A stretch of DNA of 64,000 nt from Pseudomonas sp. LS44 (GCF_024730785.1 NZ_CP102830.1:3510001-3574000); one strand, 5' to 3'. Counted from the first letter of the stretch, positions 17,570 to 28,636 are shown. Translations and numbers: made by a program. Notes: a model not told the origin generated them from the sequence alone.

Positions 17570-19876
17570 ATGTCGTCCATTCGCCCGCCCTTTGCTCGCC
17601 GTTCCTGGCTGGCCTTGCTGTTGCTCACACCCTCCCTGGCCCTGGCCGCTGAAGCCGCCAAGCAGGCCACCCAGTTCGACACCATCACGGTCACGGCCAC
17701 GCGCAACGAGCAGACCCTGGGTGAGGTGCCAAACACCGTTTCGGTTCTCACCGAACGTGATATCGATCAGCAGAATGTGAACAACATCCAGGACCTGGTG
17801 CGCTACGAACCGGGCGTTTCGGTGAGCGGCACCGGCAGCCGCTTCGGCCTGTCCGGCTTCACCATCCGCGGCATCGGCGGCAATCGCGTGTTGACCCAGG
17901 TGGATGGTGTCAGCGTGCCGGATGCCTTCAACTTCGGCCCATTCATGGACGCCCGCCGCAATTACATCGATCCGGACACCGTCAAGCAGGTGGAAATCAT
18001 TCGCGGCCCGGCGTCCTCGCTGTACGGCAGTGATGCGATCGGTGGGGCGGTCAGCTTCCTGACCAAGGATGCAGCCGACTATCTGGACGAAGGCGACGAC
18101 GCCTACGCCCGCCTGAAGACCGGCTATGACGGCGCCGACGACAGCTGGCTGCGCAGCGCCACCCTCGCCGGCCGCCAAGGTCAAGTCGACGGCGTGCTGC
18201 ACATCGGCCGTCGCGACGGCCACGCACTGAACACCTACGGCGGCCAGGGCGGCAACGGCCGCGCTCGCGAAGAGGCCAACCCGCAGGATTACGAAGCGCA
18301 GAACCTGTTGCTCAAAGGCGGCTGGAACTATGCCGGCAACGATCGCCTGCAACTCAGCTACGAGCGCTTCCAGGACGATGCCGACACCAACCTGCGCAGC
18401 GACTACCCAACCTTCACACCGACCTCGCTAGGCCGCGGCATGTTCAGCAACTCGTTGATCAGCGCCAGCGACGCCAAGGACAGCACCGACCGCGAGCGCG
18501 TCAGTCTCGAGCACCTGCTGGAGCTGAACAGCAGCATCGCCGACCAGATGAAATGGCAGCTGAACTACCAGGAAAGCCAGATCCGCCAGCAAACCATGCA
18601 GAGTCGCTACTCCTGGACCGCCTTCAACACCAACCCGACCCCGCCGGCCTCCGCCTACGAGCGCTTCCGCACCCGCGACTCGCGCTACGAAGAAACCCTG
18701 TGGTCGCTCAACACCCAGCTGGACAAGCAGTTCGCCATCGGTGACACCCAGCACCACCTGATCTACGGCGTCGACCTCAAACGCCTGGAGAGCAGCGACC
18801 TGCGTAAAGGCAACGAGATTCGCGTCAGCACCGGCCTGCCCACCCCACCGGCCTTCGGCGCCGAGACCTTCCCGCTGAGCGACTTCCCCGACCCGGTCAC
18901 CCACGAGTACGCCCTGTTCGTTCAGGACAGCATCGAGATCGGCCGCTGGACCTTGCTGCCGGGCCTGCGCTACGACTACTACCAGCTCAACCCGCACGTC
19001 ACCGACGACTACCTTAACGCTCACCCGATTGACACCAACCCGTCCTCGTTCAGCGACAACGCGCTGTCGCCGAAACTTGGCGTGACCTACAAGCTCGACG
19101 ACGCCCACAGCGTCTATGGCCAGTACGCCGCCGGCTTCAAGGCACCCGAGGCGGTGGACATCTTTGGCGAGTTCGTCAACGCCGGAATGCAGTACCAGAC
19201 CATCGCCAACACCAGCCTGAAAGCCGAAACCAGCGACAGCTACGAGATCGGTCTGCGCGGCCAGTACGACGTCGGCAGCTTCGGCGTGGCGCTGTTCTAC
19301 AACCGCTACAAAGACTTCATCGACCAGGTCACCGTGCCGGACCCGACTGGCAACAACTTCCTTACTTACCAGCAGCAGAACCTCAGCAAGGTCACCATCC
19401 GTGGTGCCGAAGCCAAGGGCGAGCTGTTCCTCGACCGCTTCGGCCTGCCGGCCGGCACCCGCGCCTTGGGCTCGATCGCCTACGCCCGCGGCAAGAACGA
19501 GGAAACCGGCGCACCGTTGAACTCCGTCGACCCGCTCAAGGCGGTGTTGGGCCTGGGCTACACCGCACCGAGCGGCCGTTTCGGCGGCGATCTCGCCTGG
19601 ACCCTGGTGAGTGCCAAGGATCGCGTCGACCAAAGCCAGAACGCCGCCGTCCGCATCAACGAGCAGTTCGAAGCGCCCGGCTATGGGCTACTCGACCTGA
19701 ATGGCTGGTGGCAGGTCAGCGAGGAATTCTCGGTCAACGCCGGTTTGTTCAACCTGGCGGACAAGAAATACTGGCAATGGGGCGACGTCCAAGGTCTGGA
19801 CAGCAACAGCGTCAGCCTCGGCCGCTACACCCAGCCGGGTCGCCATGCGGCGGTCAACCTGGTCTGGGAAATCTGA
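17570..19876 (+). CDS. phuR: TonB-dependent heme/hemoglobin outer-membrane receptor
   Basis: 768-residue receptor. Signal peptide residues 1-26 (ends LALA), TonB box region FDTITVTATRNEQ, plug domain (NIQDLVRYEPGVSVSGTGSRFG, then RGPASSLYGSDAIGGAVSF) and a 22-strand beta-barrel of the TonB-hemoglobin family. It imports heme, delivering it to PhuTUV. The ATG with CAGGAG 6 nt upstream was chosen; the frame extends 111 codons further but that part covers the promoter and tonB start. The C-terminus VWEI lacks the terminal aromatic residue most porins and receptors carry. Confidence 0.95.
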   Translation: MSSIRPPFARRSWLALLLLTPSLALAAEAAKQATQFDTITVTATRNEQTLGEVPNTVSVLTERDIDQQNVNNIQDLVRYEPGVSVSGTGSRFGLSGFTIRGIGGNRVLTQVDGVSVPDAFNFGPFMDARRNYIDPDTVKQVEIIRGPASSLYGSDAIGGAVSFLTKDAADYLDEGDDAYARLKTGYDGADDSWLRSATLAGRQGQVDGVLHIGRRDGHALNTYGGQGGNGRAREEANPQDYEAQNLLLKGGWNYAGNDRLQLSYERFQDDADTNLRSDYPTFTPTSLGRGMFSNSLISASDAKDSTDRERVSLEHLLELNSSIADQMKWQLNYQESQIRQQTMQSRYSWTAFNTNPTPPASAYERFRTRDSRYEETLWSLNTQLDKQFAIGDTQHHLIYGVDLKRLESSDLRKGNEIRVSTGLPTPPAFGAETFPLSDFPDPVTHEYALFVQDSIEIGRWTLLPGLRYDYYQLNPHVTDDYLNAHPIDTNPSSFSDNALSPKLGVTYKLDDAHSVYGQYAAGFKAPEAVDIFGEFVNAGMQYQTIANTSLKAETSDSYEIGLRGQYDVGSFGVALFYNRYKDFIDQVTVPDPTGNNFLTYQQQNLSKVTIRGAEAKGELFLDRFGLPAGTRALGSIAYARGKNEETGAPLNSVDPLKAVLGLGYTAPSGRFGGDLAWTLVSAKDRVDQSQNAAVRINEQFEAPGYGLLDLNGWWQVSEEFSVNAGLFNLADKKYWQWGDVQGLDSNSVSLGRYTQPGRHAAVNLVWEI

Positions 19877-19903
19877 GTCAAGCCTCGGCGCGCAGGGACG
19901 CGC

Positions 19904-20049
19904 TATCAGGCCGTTGAAAAACTACTGCGCTCGGCTATACCGCGTTGAAATCAGGCTCAAAATGCTCATTTACCACTCGTAAACTGCGCTTTTTCGCTTG
20001 ATTTCGCCTTATCTAGCCTTCGCTCGCTACGTTTTTCAACGACCTGATA
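19904..20049. mobile_element. MITE-like element with terminal inverted repeats and TA flanks
   Basis: Terminal inverted repeats of 17 bp, TCAGGCCGTTGAAAAAC and (reverse complement) TCAGGTCGTTGAAAAAC, differ at one base and enclose 142 bp. A TA dinucleotide abuts each end, as expected for an IS630/Tc1-type target duplication. The interior is also loosely self-complementary, so the whole could fold into a long hairpin. It has no coding capacity and lies just after phuR. I recognise similar repeats in Pseudomonas genomes but cannot name a family. Confidence 0.75.
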
Positions 20050-20100
20050 TCGGTCGCGCACGCCAGTGCGGGATAATCCCCGCCTGTCGTGGAGATGCCG

Positions 20101-20421
20101 ATGATTCGTTTATGTGCCCCGCATGAGCTGGCCGAAGGCCAGAGCCGGGGCTTTGCTTGTGATGACCTGAAGCTGCTGGCCGTGCGCCGGCAGGGCCAGG
20201 TCTATGTCTTCGAGAACCGTTGCCCGCACCGCAACGTCCCGCTCAACTGGTCGCCCGACCAATTCCTCGACCCAAGTGGCAGCCTGATCCAATGCGCCAG
20301 CCACGGGGCGCTATTTCTGATCGAATCTGGCGAATGCGTGGCCGGTCCCTGCGCCGGCCAATCGCTGCAGCCGCTGGAGTGTCGAGAAGACGCCGAAGGC
20401 CTGTGGATCGCGCCCCTGTAG
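20101..20421 (+). CDS. Rieske [2Fe-2S] domain protein
   Basis: 106-residue stand-alone Rieske ferredoxin-like protein. Cluster ligands are visible as CPHRN (Cys-x-His) and CASHG (Cys-x2-His), about 24 residues apart. No oxygenase or reductase partner is adjacent, so its electron-transfer partner is unknown. A GGAG lies 6 nt before the chosen ATG; an in-frame ATG four codons earlier overlaps the ribosome-binding site. Confidence 0.88.
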   Translation: MIRLCAPHELAEGQSRGFACDDLKLLAVRRQGQVYVFENRCPHRNVPLNWSPDQFLDPSGSLIQCASHGALFLIESGECVAGPCAGQSLQPLECREDAEGLWIAPL

Positions 20422-20446
20422 CCTGGCTGCACTCCAGGCGCGCAGG

Positions 20447-21175
20447 TCAGACCAGCGCTGCCGGCTCCGGTAATAGCACGGGCAAGGGTCGAACCAGACG
20501 GATTTCCTCACAGCTGATCGCCACGCCGTAGGCGAGAATCTCCACGCCCGCCGTCTGTGCCTCGCGCAGTTCGGCGGCATAGGCCGGATCGACCTCGATC
20601 GCCGGGCGCACTGCCTCGATGCCGCTGAGATTCACGCAGTACAGCTGCACCGCCCGCACGCCTTGACGCGCCAACGCCGCCAGCTCGCGCAAGTGCTTGG
20701 CGCCGCGCACCGTCACCGCGTCGGGGAAGGCGGCGACTGGCGTCCCTTCGAAACCCAAGGTCACGCTTTTCACCTCGACGAAGGCGGCGCCATCGGGATA
20801 GTCCAGGCGCAAGTCGGCGCGGCTATTTTCCACTCCGTAGGCGACTTCACGCTTCAATGCGGTGAACCCCGCCAGCTCGCCGATCACCCCGGCTCGCAAC
20901 GCTTCCTCGACCAGCGCATTGGCGCGTGCGGTGTTGACGCAGGCGAGCCGTCCCTGCGGGGTCTCGCTCAACTCCCAGGTACCAGGCAGCTTGCGCTTGG
21001 GGTTGTCGGAGCGGCTGAACCAGACCCGACAGCCATCGCTCAGACAATTGAGCATCGAGCCGGTATTTGGGCAATGAATGGTCAGCAGCTCGCCGCTGCT
21101 GGTCTCGATATCGGCCAGAAAGCGTTTGTAGCGGCGCAGCAACCGGCCTTCTTCGAGCGGCGGGTCAAAGCGCAT
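20447..21175 (-). CDS. sfsA: DNA/RNA nuclease SfsA family protein
   Basis: 242 residues covering the SfsA domain: [35 protein letters not shown], and the nuclease-like core with [24 protein letters not shown], where Asp, Glu and Lys resemble a PD-(D/E)XK site. First described as a sugar-fermentation stimulation protein in E. coli; the true role is debated. Its start lies 11 bp inside the end of the upstream aminotransferase gene. The longer frame is aminotransferase sequence read in another frame. Confidence 0.92.
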   Translation of the reverse strand: MRFDPPLEEGRLLRRYKRFLADIETSSGELLTIHCPNTGSMLNCLSDGCRVWFSRSDNPKRKLPGTWELSETPQGRLACVNTARANALVEEALRAGVIGELAGFTALKREVAYGVENSRADLRLDYPDGAAFVEVKSVTLGFEGTPVAAFPDAVTVRGAKHLRELAALARQGVRAVQLYCVNLSGIEAVRPAIEVDPAYAAELREAQTAGVEILAYGVAISCEEIRLVRPLPVLLPEPAALV

Positions 21176-22346
21176 GGGGGTTCCAACTGCGCAACCCGCG
21201 GGCAATGCGCGCAACGGCCTGCTCCAGGCGCGGCAAACTTTGCGTATAGGCAAAGCGCACGTGATGACCGGCCTGATAGCGGCCAAAGTCGAGGCCCGGG
21301 GTGATCGCCACATGCTCGGTTTCGAGGAAGTGCCGGCAGAAGGCGAACGCATCGCCGCCAAAGGCGGAAATGTCCGCATAAAGGTAGAAAGCCCCTTCCG
21401 GCTCTACGGCGATGCCGAAGCCCAACTCGCGCAAGGCCGGCAGCAGATAATCGCGACGCCGGGCGAATTCGCCGCGCCGCTCCTCGAGAATCGCCAGCGT
21501 CGCTGGTTCGAAACAGGCCAGGGCGGCGTACTGGGCCATGCTCGGCGCGCTGATGTAAAGGTTCTGGGCCAGCTTTTCCAGGTCTGCCACCGCCGCTTCG
21601 GGGGCGACCAGCCAGCCGAGGCGCCAACCGGTCATGCCGAAATACTTGGAGAAGCTGTTCAGCACGAACGCCTCATCGTCGACTTCCAGCACGCTCGACG
21701 CCTCCACGCCATAGGTCAGGCCGTGGTAGATCTCATCGACCACCAGATGCCCGCCACGCGCCTTGAGCGCGGCGGACAGACTGGCCAGCTCGTCGCGATG
21801 CAGCAACGTCCCGGTCGGGTTGGCCGGCGAGGCCACCAGCGCGCCGACGCTTTGCGCATCCCAATAGCGGTCGACCAATTCGGCATTCAGCTGATAACGC
21901 GCCTCCGGCCCTACCGGCACCAACTGCGCCGCACCTTCCACCAGTCGCAAAAAGTGCCGATTGCACGGATAACCAGGGTCGGCCAACAGCCAATGCTTGC
22001 CCGGATCGACCAGCAAGCTGGCGGCCAGCAATAAAGCACCCGAACCACCGGGAGTAATCAGGATGCGTTCGGGGTCTATCCTTAACCGGTAGCGTTCGGC
22101 ATAGAAACCAGCGATGGCTTCGCGCAGCTGGGGTAGCCCACGCGCCGCGGTATAGCGGGTATGGCCAGCAGCCAAGGCCGCCTGGCCAGCCGCGATGATT
22201 GGCGCGGCGGTGGTGAAGTCCGGCTCACCGATTTCGAGGTGAATGACGTCATGACCGTCGGCCTGCAGCTGGTTGGCGCGGGCCAACAGGGCCATGACAT
22301 GAAAAGGTTCGATGGCGCGGCTGCGCGCACTATAGGGATGGGCCAT
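21165..22346 (-). CDS. Pyridoxal-phosphate aminotransferase, class I/II
   Basis: 393-residue fold-type I aminotransferase. The PLP lysine lies in [19 protein letters not shown], and the substrate-binding Arg region [10 protein letters not shown] is near the C-terminus. N-terminal features ([30 protein letters not shown]) match aspartate/aromatic aminotransferase-like proteins. The exact amino acid substrate cannot be read from sequence. It sits at the position of PA4722 between sfsA and dksA, divergent from dksA. Confidence 0.9.
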   Translation of the reverse strand: MAHPYSARSRAIEPFHVMALLARANQLQADGHDVIHLEIGEPDFTTAAPIIAAGQAALAAGHTRYTAARGLPQLREAIAGFYAERYRLRIDPERILITPGGSGALLLAASLLVDPGKHWLLADPGYPCNRHFLRLVEGAAQLVPVGPEARYQLNAELVDRYWDAQSVGALVASPANPTGTLLHRDELASLSAALKARGGHLVVDEIYHGLTYGVEASSVLEVDDEAFVLNSFSKYFGMTGWRLGWLVAPEAAVADLEKLAQNLYISAPSMAQYAALACFEPATLAILEERRGEFARRRDYLLPALRELGFGIAVEPEGAFYLYADISAFGGDAFAFCRHFLETEHVAITPGLDFGRYQAGHHVRFAYTQSLPRLEQAVARIARGLRSWNPHAL

Positions 22347-22541
22347 GGGCCTTCCTTTATAGAAGAGAGGAGCCGATTCTATCCGACCGACTCAGCAAAC
22401 AGCAGCAGCCACGACAACCGGGAGTGGCGCAGGCGGAATCGATCTGGTAAGTTCGCCCGCTTGCAGCCGCAGGGCCGGGAAATTGACGGCAATGGACATC
22501 ATCCTGCGCAGTGAATCAGAGAGATTAAGAGGCGGTCATCC

Positions 22542-22985
22542 ATGCCCACCAAAGCAAAAGAAAAGAGCAGCCAGCTGACTCGCGGGTTCGAACCCTACAA
22601 AGAGAAGAAGGGCGAGGAATACATGAGCGATGCCATGCGCGCTCACTTCGTCGCAATTCTGAACAAGTGGAAGATGGAGCTGATGCAGGAGGTCGATCGG
22701 ACCGTGCATCACATGCAGGACGAAGCAGCCAACTTCCCGGATCCGGCCGACCGGGCCAGCCAGGAAGAAGAGTTCAGCCTGGAACTGCGCGCCCGCGATC
22801 GCGAGCGCAAGTTGATCAAGAAGATCGACGAAACCTTGCAGCTGATCGAAGACAACGATTACGGCTGGTGCGAATCCTGCGGAGTCGAAATCGGCATCCG
22901 TCGCCTGGAAGCCCGCCCCACCGCTACGCTGTGCATCGACTGCAAGACCTTGGCGGAAATCAAGGAAAAACAAATCGGTTCCTGA
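22542..22985 (+). CDS. dksA: RNA polymerase-binding transcription factor DksA
   Basis: 147 residues. DksA enters the RNA polymerase secondary channel and, with ppGpp, represses rRNA and activates amino-acid promoters. The coiled-coil tip DPADRAS carries Asp67 and Asp70 with Ala72, equivalent to the essential DxxDxA tip of E. coli DksA. The zinc finger is intact (Cys110, Cys113, Cys131, Cys134), which distinguishes it from the zinc-free DksA2 of Pseudomonas. Upstream of gluQ, the usual order. Confidence 0.97.
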   Translation: MPTKAKEKSSQLTRGFEPYKEKKGEEYMSDAMRAHFVAILNKWKMELMQEVDRTVHHMQDEAANFPDPADRASQEEEFSLELRARDRERKLIKKIDETLQLIEDNDYGWCESCGVEIGIRRLEARPTATLCIDCKTLAEIKEKQIGS

Positions 22986-22993
22986 ACCGAGAA

Positions 22994-23013
22994 CGGGGCG
23001 CTTCGGCGCCCCG
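22994..23013 (+). terminator. Hairpin with TTCG tetraloop after dksA
   Basis: CGGGGCGC, TTCG, GCGCCCCG, 9 bp after the dksA stop. The following sequence is only moderately T-rich, so some readthrough into gluQ is likely. Confidence 0.65.
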
Positions 23014-23035
23014 CTTCATTTATAGCGTCATAGCG

Positions 23036-23923
23036 ATGACTCTCCCCCCCTACATCGGCCGCTTCGCCCCCACGCCCAGTGGCTTTCTGCACTTCGGCTC
23101 TCTGGTCGCAGCTCTTGCCTCCTACCTGGATGCGCGCGCCTGTGGCGGTCAATGGCTGCTGCGCATGGAAGACCTGGACCCGCCTCGCGAGGCACCAGGT
23201 GCCCAAACTGCGATTCTCAGCACCCTGGAGGCCTACGGCTTCGAATGGGACGGCGAGCTGGTCAACCAGAGCGCACGCCACAGCGCCTATGCCCTGGTCA
23301 TCGACCGTCTGCTGCAAGCTGGCCTGGCCTATGCCTGCACCTGCTCGCGCAAACAACTCGAAGGTAACGGCGGCATCTACCCCGGCACCTGTCGCAATGC
23401 CGGCCACGCCCAGCACGACGCAGCCATTCGCCTGCGCGTCCCCGAGCTGGAGTATCACTTCGTTGATCGCGTGCAGGGCCAGTTCCGCCAGCATCTGGGC
23501 CGCGAAGTGGGCGACTTCGTCATCCGCCGCCGCGACGGCCTCTACGCCTATCAACTGGCCGTGGTCCTCGACGATGCCTGGCAAGGCGTGACCGATGTGG
23601 TGCGCGGTGCCGATCTACTCAACTCCACCCCGCGCCAGTTGTATCTGCAAGAATTGCTTGGCCTGCCGCCGCCCGACTATCTGCACGTACCGCTGATCAT
23701 CCAGCCGGATGGCCACAAGCTCGGCAAGTCTTACCGCTCGCCGCCACTGCCCACCGAGCAAGCCACGCCATTGCTGCTACGCGCCTTGCGTGCCCTTGGC
23801 CAATGCCCGCCGACCGAACTGAATGCCGGCAGCGCCCAAGAAGTGCTGGCCTGGGGCATCGCCCATTGGGACGCCTTGCTGATCCCGCGTAGCCGCACCC
23901 TGGCCGAAGCCCAATTGCACTAG
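23036..23923 (+). CDS. gluQ: Glutamyl-queuosine tRNA(Asp) synthetase
   Basis: 295-residue truncated glutamyl-tRNA synthetase homologue that charges queuosine at position 34 of tRNA(Asp) with glutamate. It has the class I signature in FAPTPSGFLHFGSL, a zinc-site pair CTCSRKQ with downstream CRNAGH, and a KMSKS-like GHKLGKSYR. The anticodon-binding domain is missing, as in all GluQ proteins. The ATG opening MTLPPYIGRFAP was chosen; it has no evident Shine-Dalgarno, and coupling to dksA is possible. Confidence 0.94.
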   Translation: MTLPPYIGRFAPTPSGFLHFGSLVAALASYLDARACGGQWLLRMEDLDPPREAPGAQTAILSTLEAYGFEWDGELVNQSARHSAYALVIDRLLQAGLAYACTCSRKQLEGNGGIYPGTCRNAGHAQHDAAIRLRVPELEYHFVDRVQGQFRQHLGREVGDFVIRRRDGLYAYQLAVVLDDAWQGVTDVVRGADLLNSTPRQLYLQELLGLPPPDYLHVPLIIQPDGHKLGKSYRSPPLPTEQATPLLLRALRALGQCPPTELNAGSAQEVLAWGIAHWDALLIPRSRTLAEAQLH

Positions 23924-24028
23924 CGCGTGCCTGGTTTGTAGAAGTCGTTCTACCCAGCGCAACGTCGGCCTATCGGCTTTTCTCCCCCATCCATTACCAT
24001 CCACGGCAATTCCACGTGGACACACCCC

Positions 24029-24205
24029 ATGTACATCTATCGACTGGTCTTGCTCCTGGTGGTGGGGATCTATTTGTTCTCGCCCGCCATCATGGATTGG
24101 TGGATCGACCCGACCGGCGCCTGGTACCGACCGTACCTGCTCTGGCTGATCCTCATCGTGGTGACCTTCATCCTGCAGAGTCAACGCGATGCTGACGAGC
24201 TTTAG
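24029..24205 (+). CDS. cbrX: Small membrane protein upstream of cbrA (CbrX-like)
   Basis: 58 residues, starting MYIYRLVLLLVVG and ending QRDADEL. Two hydrophobic segments (about 4-19 and 38-52) flank the conserved-looking IMDWWIDPTGAWYRP, so it is probably an inner-membrane hairpin. It overlaps the start of cbrA by 17 bp in another frame, suggesting translational coupling. A gene called cbrX has been described at this position in P. putida (from memory); the symbol is assigned by position and overlap. Confidence 0.8.
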   Translation: MYIYRLVLLLVVGIYLFSPAIMDWWIDPTGAWYRPYLLWLILIVVTFILQSQRDADEL

Positions 24206-27161
24206 CCTCACCCAGCTGATCCTGATCAGCGCCCTCTATCTGCTTGCCCTGTTCGGCGTCGCCTGGCTCAGCGAACGCGGCCTGGTGCCGCGGCGCATCA
24301 TCTCGCATCCGTTGACCTATACCCTGTCGCTCGGCGTCTATGCCAGCGCCTGGGCGTTCTACGGCACCGTGGGGATGGCCTATCAGTACGGCTTCGGCTT
24401 CCTCGCCAGTTACCTGGGGGTATCCGGCGCATTCTTGCTCGCCCCGGTGCTGCTCTATCCGATCCTGCGCATTACCCGCACCTATCAGTTGGCCTCGCTG
24501 GCCGACCTGTTTGCCTTTCGCTTTCGCAGCACCTGGGCCGGCGCGCTGACCACCGTGTTCATGCTGATTGGCGTACTGCCGCTGCTGGCCCTGCAGATGC
24601 AGGCGATCGCCGACTCGATCGGCATCCTCACCCGCGAAGCCGTACACGAGCGGATCGCCCTGAGCTACTGCGGGCTGATCATTCTGTTCACCATCCTGTT
24701 CGGCGCCCGCCACATCGCCACGCGGGAAAAACACGAAGGCCTGGTGTTCGCCCTCGCCTTCGAGTCGGTCGTCAAGTTGCTAGCCCTCGGCGGCATCGGT
24801 TTTTATGCGCTCTACCACGTGTTCGGCGGGCCACGGGAACTGGAGATGTGGCTGCTGCAGAACCAGAGCGCCCTCGCCGCTCTGCACACGCCCTTGCAGG
24901 AAGGCCCGTGGCGCACGTTGTTGCTGGTGTTCTTCGCCTCGGCGATCGTCATGCCGCACATGTTCCATATGACCTTCACCGAAAACCTCAATCCGCGCGC
25001 GCTGGTCAGCGCCAGCTGGGGATTGCCGCTGTACCTGCTGCTGATCAGCCTGTCGGTGCCACTGATCCTGTGGGCCGGACTGAGGCTCGGCGCGACCACC
25101 AACCCGGAATATTTCACCCTCGGGATCGGCATCGCCGAAAACAACCAGACACTGGCCTTGCTGGCCTATGTCGGCGGCCTCTCGGCGTCCAGCGGGCTGA
25201 TCATCGTCACCACCCTGGCACTCTCCGGCATGGCCCTCAACCATCTGGTGCTGCCGCTTTATCAGCCACCGGCCGAGGGCAATATCTACCGCTGGCTGAA
25301 GTGGACGCGGCGCGCCCTGATCATCGCCATCATCGCCGCCGGTTATGGTTTTTACCTGTTGCTCGGCGCGCAACAGGACCTGGCCAATCTGGGCATCGTC
25401 GCCTTCGTCGCCACCCTGCAGTTCCTGCCCGGTGTGCTCTCGGTGCTGTACTGGCCGACGGCCAACCGCCGCGGCTTCATCGCCGGCCTGCTGAGCGGCA
25501 TCGGCGTATGGATGGTCAGCATGTTGCTGCCGCTGCTGGGTAACATCCAGGGCATCTACCTGCCGATGTTCGATGTCATCTATGTGCTCGATGACACCAG
25601 CTGGCATCTCGCCGCCATCGGTTCGCTGGCCGCTAACGTGCTGGTGTTCACTTTGGTATCGCTATTCAGCGAAACCAGCAGCGAGGAACAGAGCGCCGCC
25701 GAGGCCTGCGCCGTGGACAACGTGCGCCGTCCACAGCGCCGCGAACTGCAGGCGTCCACGCCGCAGGAATTCGCCACCCAACTGGCCAAACCTCTCGGCG
25801 CCAAGACGGCGCAGCGCGAAGTCCAACAGGCGCTGCGCGATCTGCATCTGCCGTTTGACGAGAACCGCCCCTACGCCTTGCGCCGCCTGCGCGACCGCCT
25901 GGAAGCTAACCTCTCCGGCCTGATGGGGCCGAACGTCGCCCAAGACATCGTCGAAACCTTCCTGCCCTACAAGTCCGGCAGCGAAGGCTACGTTACCGAA
26001 GACATTCACTTCATCGAAAGCCGCCTGGAGGATTACCACTCACGCCTCACCGGCCTGGCCGCCGAGCTCGATGCGTTGCGTCGCTACCACCGGCAAACGC
26101 TGCAGGAGTTGCCGATGGGCGCCTGCTCGCTGGCCAAGGATCAGGAAATCCTCATGTGGAACCGCGCCATGGAAGAGCTCACCGGCATTCCCGCGCAGCG
26201 CCTGGTCGGCTCACGCCTGAGCACCCTCGCCGAACCCTGGAAAGGCTTGCTGGAAGGCTTCATCAACCTGCCCGACGAGCACCTGCACAAACAGCGCCTG
26301 GCGCTGGATGGCCAGCCCCGCTGGTTCAATCTGCATAAGGCGGCCATCGAAGAGCCGCTGGCCCCGGGCAATACCGGCCTGGTCCTGCTGGTCGAGGACC
26401 TGACCGAAACGCAGATGCTCGAAGACAAACTGGTGCACTCCGAACGCCTGGCGAGCATTGGTCGCCTGGCTGCCGGCGTGGCCCATGAGATCGGCAACCC
26501 GATCACCGGCATCGCCTGTCTGGCGCAGAATCTACGCGAGGAGCGCGAAAGCGACGGCGAACTGAGCGAGATCAGCAGCCAGATCATCGAACAGACCAAA
26601 CGCATATCGCGCATCGTCCAGTCGCTGATGAGCTTCGCCCACGCCGGCGGTCATCAGCACGCAGAAGAACCGGTCTGTCTGGCGGATGTGGCGCAGGATG
26701 CCATCGGCCTGCTGTCGCTCAACCGGCGGAATTTCGAAGTGCAGTTCTACAATCTTTGCGATCCCGAGCACTGGGTAGAAGGCGATCCGCAACGTCTCGC
26801 CCAAGTACTCATCAACCTGCTTTCCAATGCCCGCGACGCCTCACCACCAGGCGGTGGCGTCCGCGTACGCAGCGAAGCATCCGGACACACCGTCGATCTT
26901 ATCGTCGAAGACGAAGGCAGCGGCATTCCTAAATCGATCATGGATCGCTTGTTCGAGCCGTTCTTCACCACCAAGGATCCTGGCGAAGGCACCGGGCTGG
27001 GGCTTGCACTGGTCTATTCGATCGTGGAAGAGCATTATGGGCAAATAACCATCGACAGCCCGGCCGACGCCGAGCACCAGCGCGGCACCCGAATCAGGGT
27101 GACTTTGCCGCGCCACGTCGCAACGACGTCCGTAGTAACCAGAGACCGTCGAGAGAGCTGA
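24189..27161 (+). CDS. cbrA: Sensor histidine kinase CbrA with SLC5 transporter domain
   Basis: 990 residues in three parts: an N-terminal sodium:solute symporter (SLC5)-like domain with about 13 membrane helices (about 5-500), a linker with STAC-like and PAS segments (about 550-740; [20 protein letters not shown]), and a kinase core with phospho-acceptor His766 in [13 protein letters not shown]-box [12 protein letters not shown] and G-boxes DEGSGIP and GTGLGLALV. CbrA governs carbon/nitrogen balance; histidine transport by the SLC5 part has been reported in P. putida or P. fluorescens. It is followed by cbrB after 4 bp. Confidence 0.96.
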   Translation: MLTSFSLTQLILISALYLLALFGVAWLSERGLVPRRIISHPLTYTLSLGVYASAWAFYGTVGMAYQYGFGFLASYLGVSGAFLLAPVLLYPILRITRTYQLASLADLFAFRFRSTWAGALTTVFMLIGVLPLLALQMQAIADSIGILTREAVHERIALSYCGLIILFTILFGARHIATREKHEGLVFALAFESVVKLLALGGIGFYALYHVFGGPRELEMWLLQNQSALAALHTPLQEGPWRTLLLVFFASAIVMPHMFHMTFTENLNPRALVSASWGLPLYLLLISLSVPLILWAGLRLGATTNPEYFTLGIGIAENNQTLALLAYVGGLSASSGLIIVTTLALSGMALNHLVLPLYQPPAEGNIYRWLKWTRRALIIAIIAAGYGFYLLLGAQQDLANLGIVAFVATLQFLPGVLSVLYWPTANRRGFIAGLLSGIGVWMVSMLLPLLGNIQGIYLPMFDVIYVLDDTSWHLAAIGSLAANVLVFTLVSLFSETSSEEQSAAEACAVDNVRRPQRRELQASTPQEFATQLAKPLGAKTAQREVQQALRDLHLPFDENRPYALRRLRDRLEANLSGLMGPNVAQDIVETFLPYKSGSEGYVTEDIHFIESRLEDYHSRLTGLAAELDALRRYHRQTLQELPMGACSLAKDQEILMWNRAMEELTGIPAQRLVGSRLSTLAEPWKGLLEGFINLPDEHLHKQRLALDGQPRWFNLHKAAIEEPLAPGNTGLVLLVEDLTETQMLEDKLVHSERLASIGRLAAGVAHEIGNPITGIACLAQNLREERESDGELSEISSQIIEQTKRISRIVQSLMSFAHAGGHQHAEEPVCLADVAQDAIGLLSLNRRNFEVQFYNLCDPEHWVEGDPQRLAQVLINLLSNARDASPPGGGVRVRSEASGHTVDLIVEDEGSGIPKSIMDRLFEPFFTTKDPGEGTGLGLALVYSIVEEHYGQITIDSPADAEHQRGTRIRVTLPRHVATTSVVTRDRRES

Positions 27162-27165
27162 ATTC

Positions 27166-28596
27166 ATGCCGCATATCCTGATCGTCGAAGACGAAACCAT
27201 CATCCGCTCGGCACTGCGCCGCCTGCTGGAACGTAATCAATACGAAGTCAGCGAGGCCGGCTCGGTGCAGGAAGCCCAAGAGCGCTTCAGCATTTCCGGT
27301 TTCGATTTGATCGTCAGCGACTTACGTTTACCCGGCGCACCCGGAACCGAACTGATCAAGCTCGGCCAAGGCACGCCGGTGCTGATCATGACCAGCTACG
27401 CCAGCCTGCGCTCGGCGGTGGACTCTATGAAAATGGGCGCGGTCGATTACATCGCCAAACCTTTCGATCATGACGAGATGCTCCAGGCAGTCGCGCGCAT
27501 CCTGCGCGAGCGCAAAGAGAATCTCAGCGCACCGGCAGCAGAGCGCGGCAATGGCGCTTCGGCAAATAGCCGCAGCAAACCTGCCGAGGCGGGTCAGGGC
27601 GAAATTGGCATCATCGGTTCCTGTCCGGCTATGCAGGATCTGTACAGCAAGATTCGTAAGGTTGCGCCGACCGATTCCACCGTGTTGATCCAAGGCGAAT
27701 CCGGTACCGGCAAGGAACTGGTAGCTCGCGCGCTACACAACCTGTCGCGGCGCTCCAAAGCGCCGCTGATCTCAGTGAACTGCGCGGCGATCCCGGAAAC
27801 CCTGATCGAATCCGAATTGTTCGGCCATGAGAAAGGCGCGTTCACCGGCGCCAGCGCTGGACGCACCGGCCTGGTGGAAGCTGCCGATGGCGGAACCCTA
27901 TTTCTCGATGAAATCGGCGAACTGCCGCTCGAAGCTCAGGCTCGCCTGCTACGCGTATTGCAGGAAGGCGAAATCCGTCGGGTCGGCTCGGTGCAATCGC
28001 AGAAAGTCGACGTGCGCCTGATCGCCGCCACTCACCGTGACCTCAAGAGCCTCTCCAAGGTCGGCCAGTTCCGCGAAGACCTGTATTACCGCTTGCATGT
28101 GATCGCGCTCAAATTGGCGCCGCTGCGCGAGCGCGGTAGCGATGTCAATGAAATTGCCAAGCTGTTCCTGGCCCGTCAGGCCGCACGCATGAACCGTGGG
28201 GAAATGCATTTTGCCCATGACGCCGAACAGGCCATTCGGCATTACCCGTGGCCAGGTAACGTCCGCGAACTGGAAAACGCCATCGAGCGGGCAGTGATTC
28301 TTTGTGAGAGCACGGAGATTTCCGCCGAATTGCTGGGCATCGACATTGAGCTGGATGACCTGGATGACGACGCCTTCGTTAGCTCTGCGCCCAGTCATGC
28401 GGCCAGCAATGCCAATGAACCGACAGAAGACCTGTCGCTGGAAGACTACTTCCAGCATTTCGTTCTCGAACATCAAGATCACATGACCGAGACCGAACTG
28501 GCCCGCAAACTGGGTATCAGCCGCAAATGTCTTTGGGAGCGCCGCCAACGCCTGGGAATTCCACGTCGCAAGACCGGTAGCGCAGTGGAAAACTGA
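27166..28596 (+). CDS. cbrB: Sigma54-dependent response regulator CbrB
   Basis: 476-residue NtrC-family activator. Receiver domain with phospho-acceptor Asp52 (LIVSDLRLP), AAA+ domain with Walker A GESGTGKE (177-184), the sigma54-contacting loop GAFTGA (224-229) and Walker B LFLDEIGE, and a C-terminal Fis-type helix-turn-helix ([20 protein letters not shown]). It activates sigma54 promoters, above all crcZ, whose promoter lies 166 bp downstream. A complete functional set of residues is present. Confidence 0.97.
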   Translation: MPHILIVEDETIIRSALRRLLERNQYEVSEAGSVQEAQERFSISGFDLIVSDLRLPGAPGTELIKLGQGTPVLIMTSYASLRSAVDSMKMGAVDYIAKPFDHDEMLQAVARILRERKENLSAPAAERGNGASANSRSKPAEAGQGEIGIIGSCPAMQDLYSKIRKVAPTDSTVLIQGESGTGKELVARALHNLSRRSKAPLISVNCAAIPETLIESELFGHEKGAFTGASAGRTGLVEAADGGTLFLDEIGELPLEAQARLLRVLQEGEIRRVGSVQSQKVDVRLIAATHRDLKSLSKVGQFREDLYYRLHVIALKLAPLRERGSDVNEIAKLFLARQAARMNRGEMHFAHDAEQAIRHYPWPGNVRELENAIERAVILCESTEISAELLGIDIELDDLDDDAFVSSAPSHAASNANEPTEDLSLEDYFQHFVLEHQDHMTETELARKLGISRKCLWERRQRLGIPRRKTGSAVEN

Positions 28597-28636
28597 CGAC
28601 GGCGGTGACAGCGGTGGAACGTTCAGGTTCCCCGCT

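Noticed and set aside
18428..19633. 401-codon minus-strand frame inside phuR
   Set aside because: Val/Gly/Ala-rich antisense translation of the receptor barrel; phuR itself is complete.
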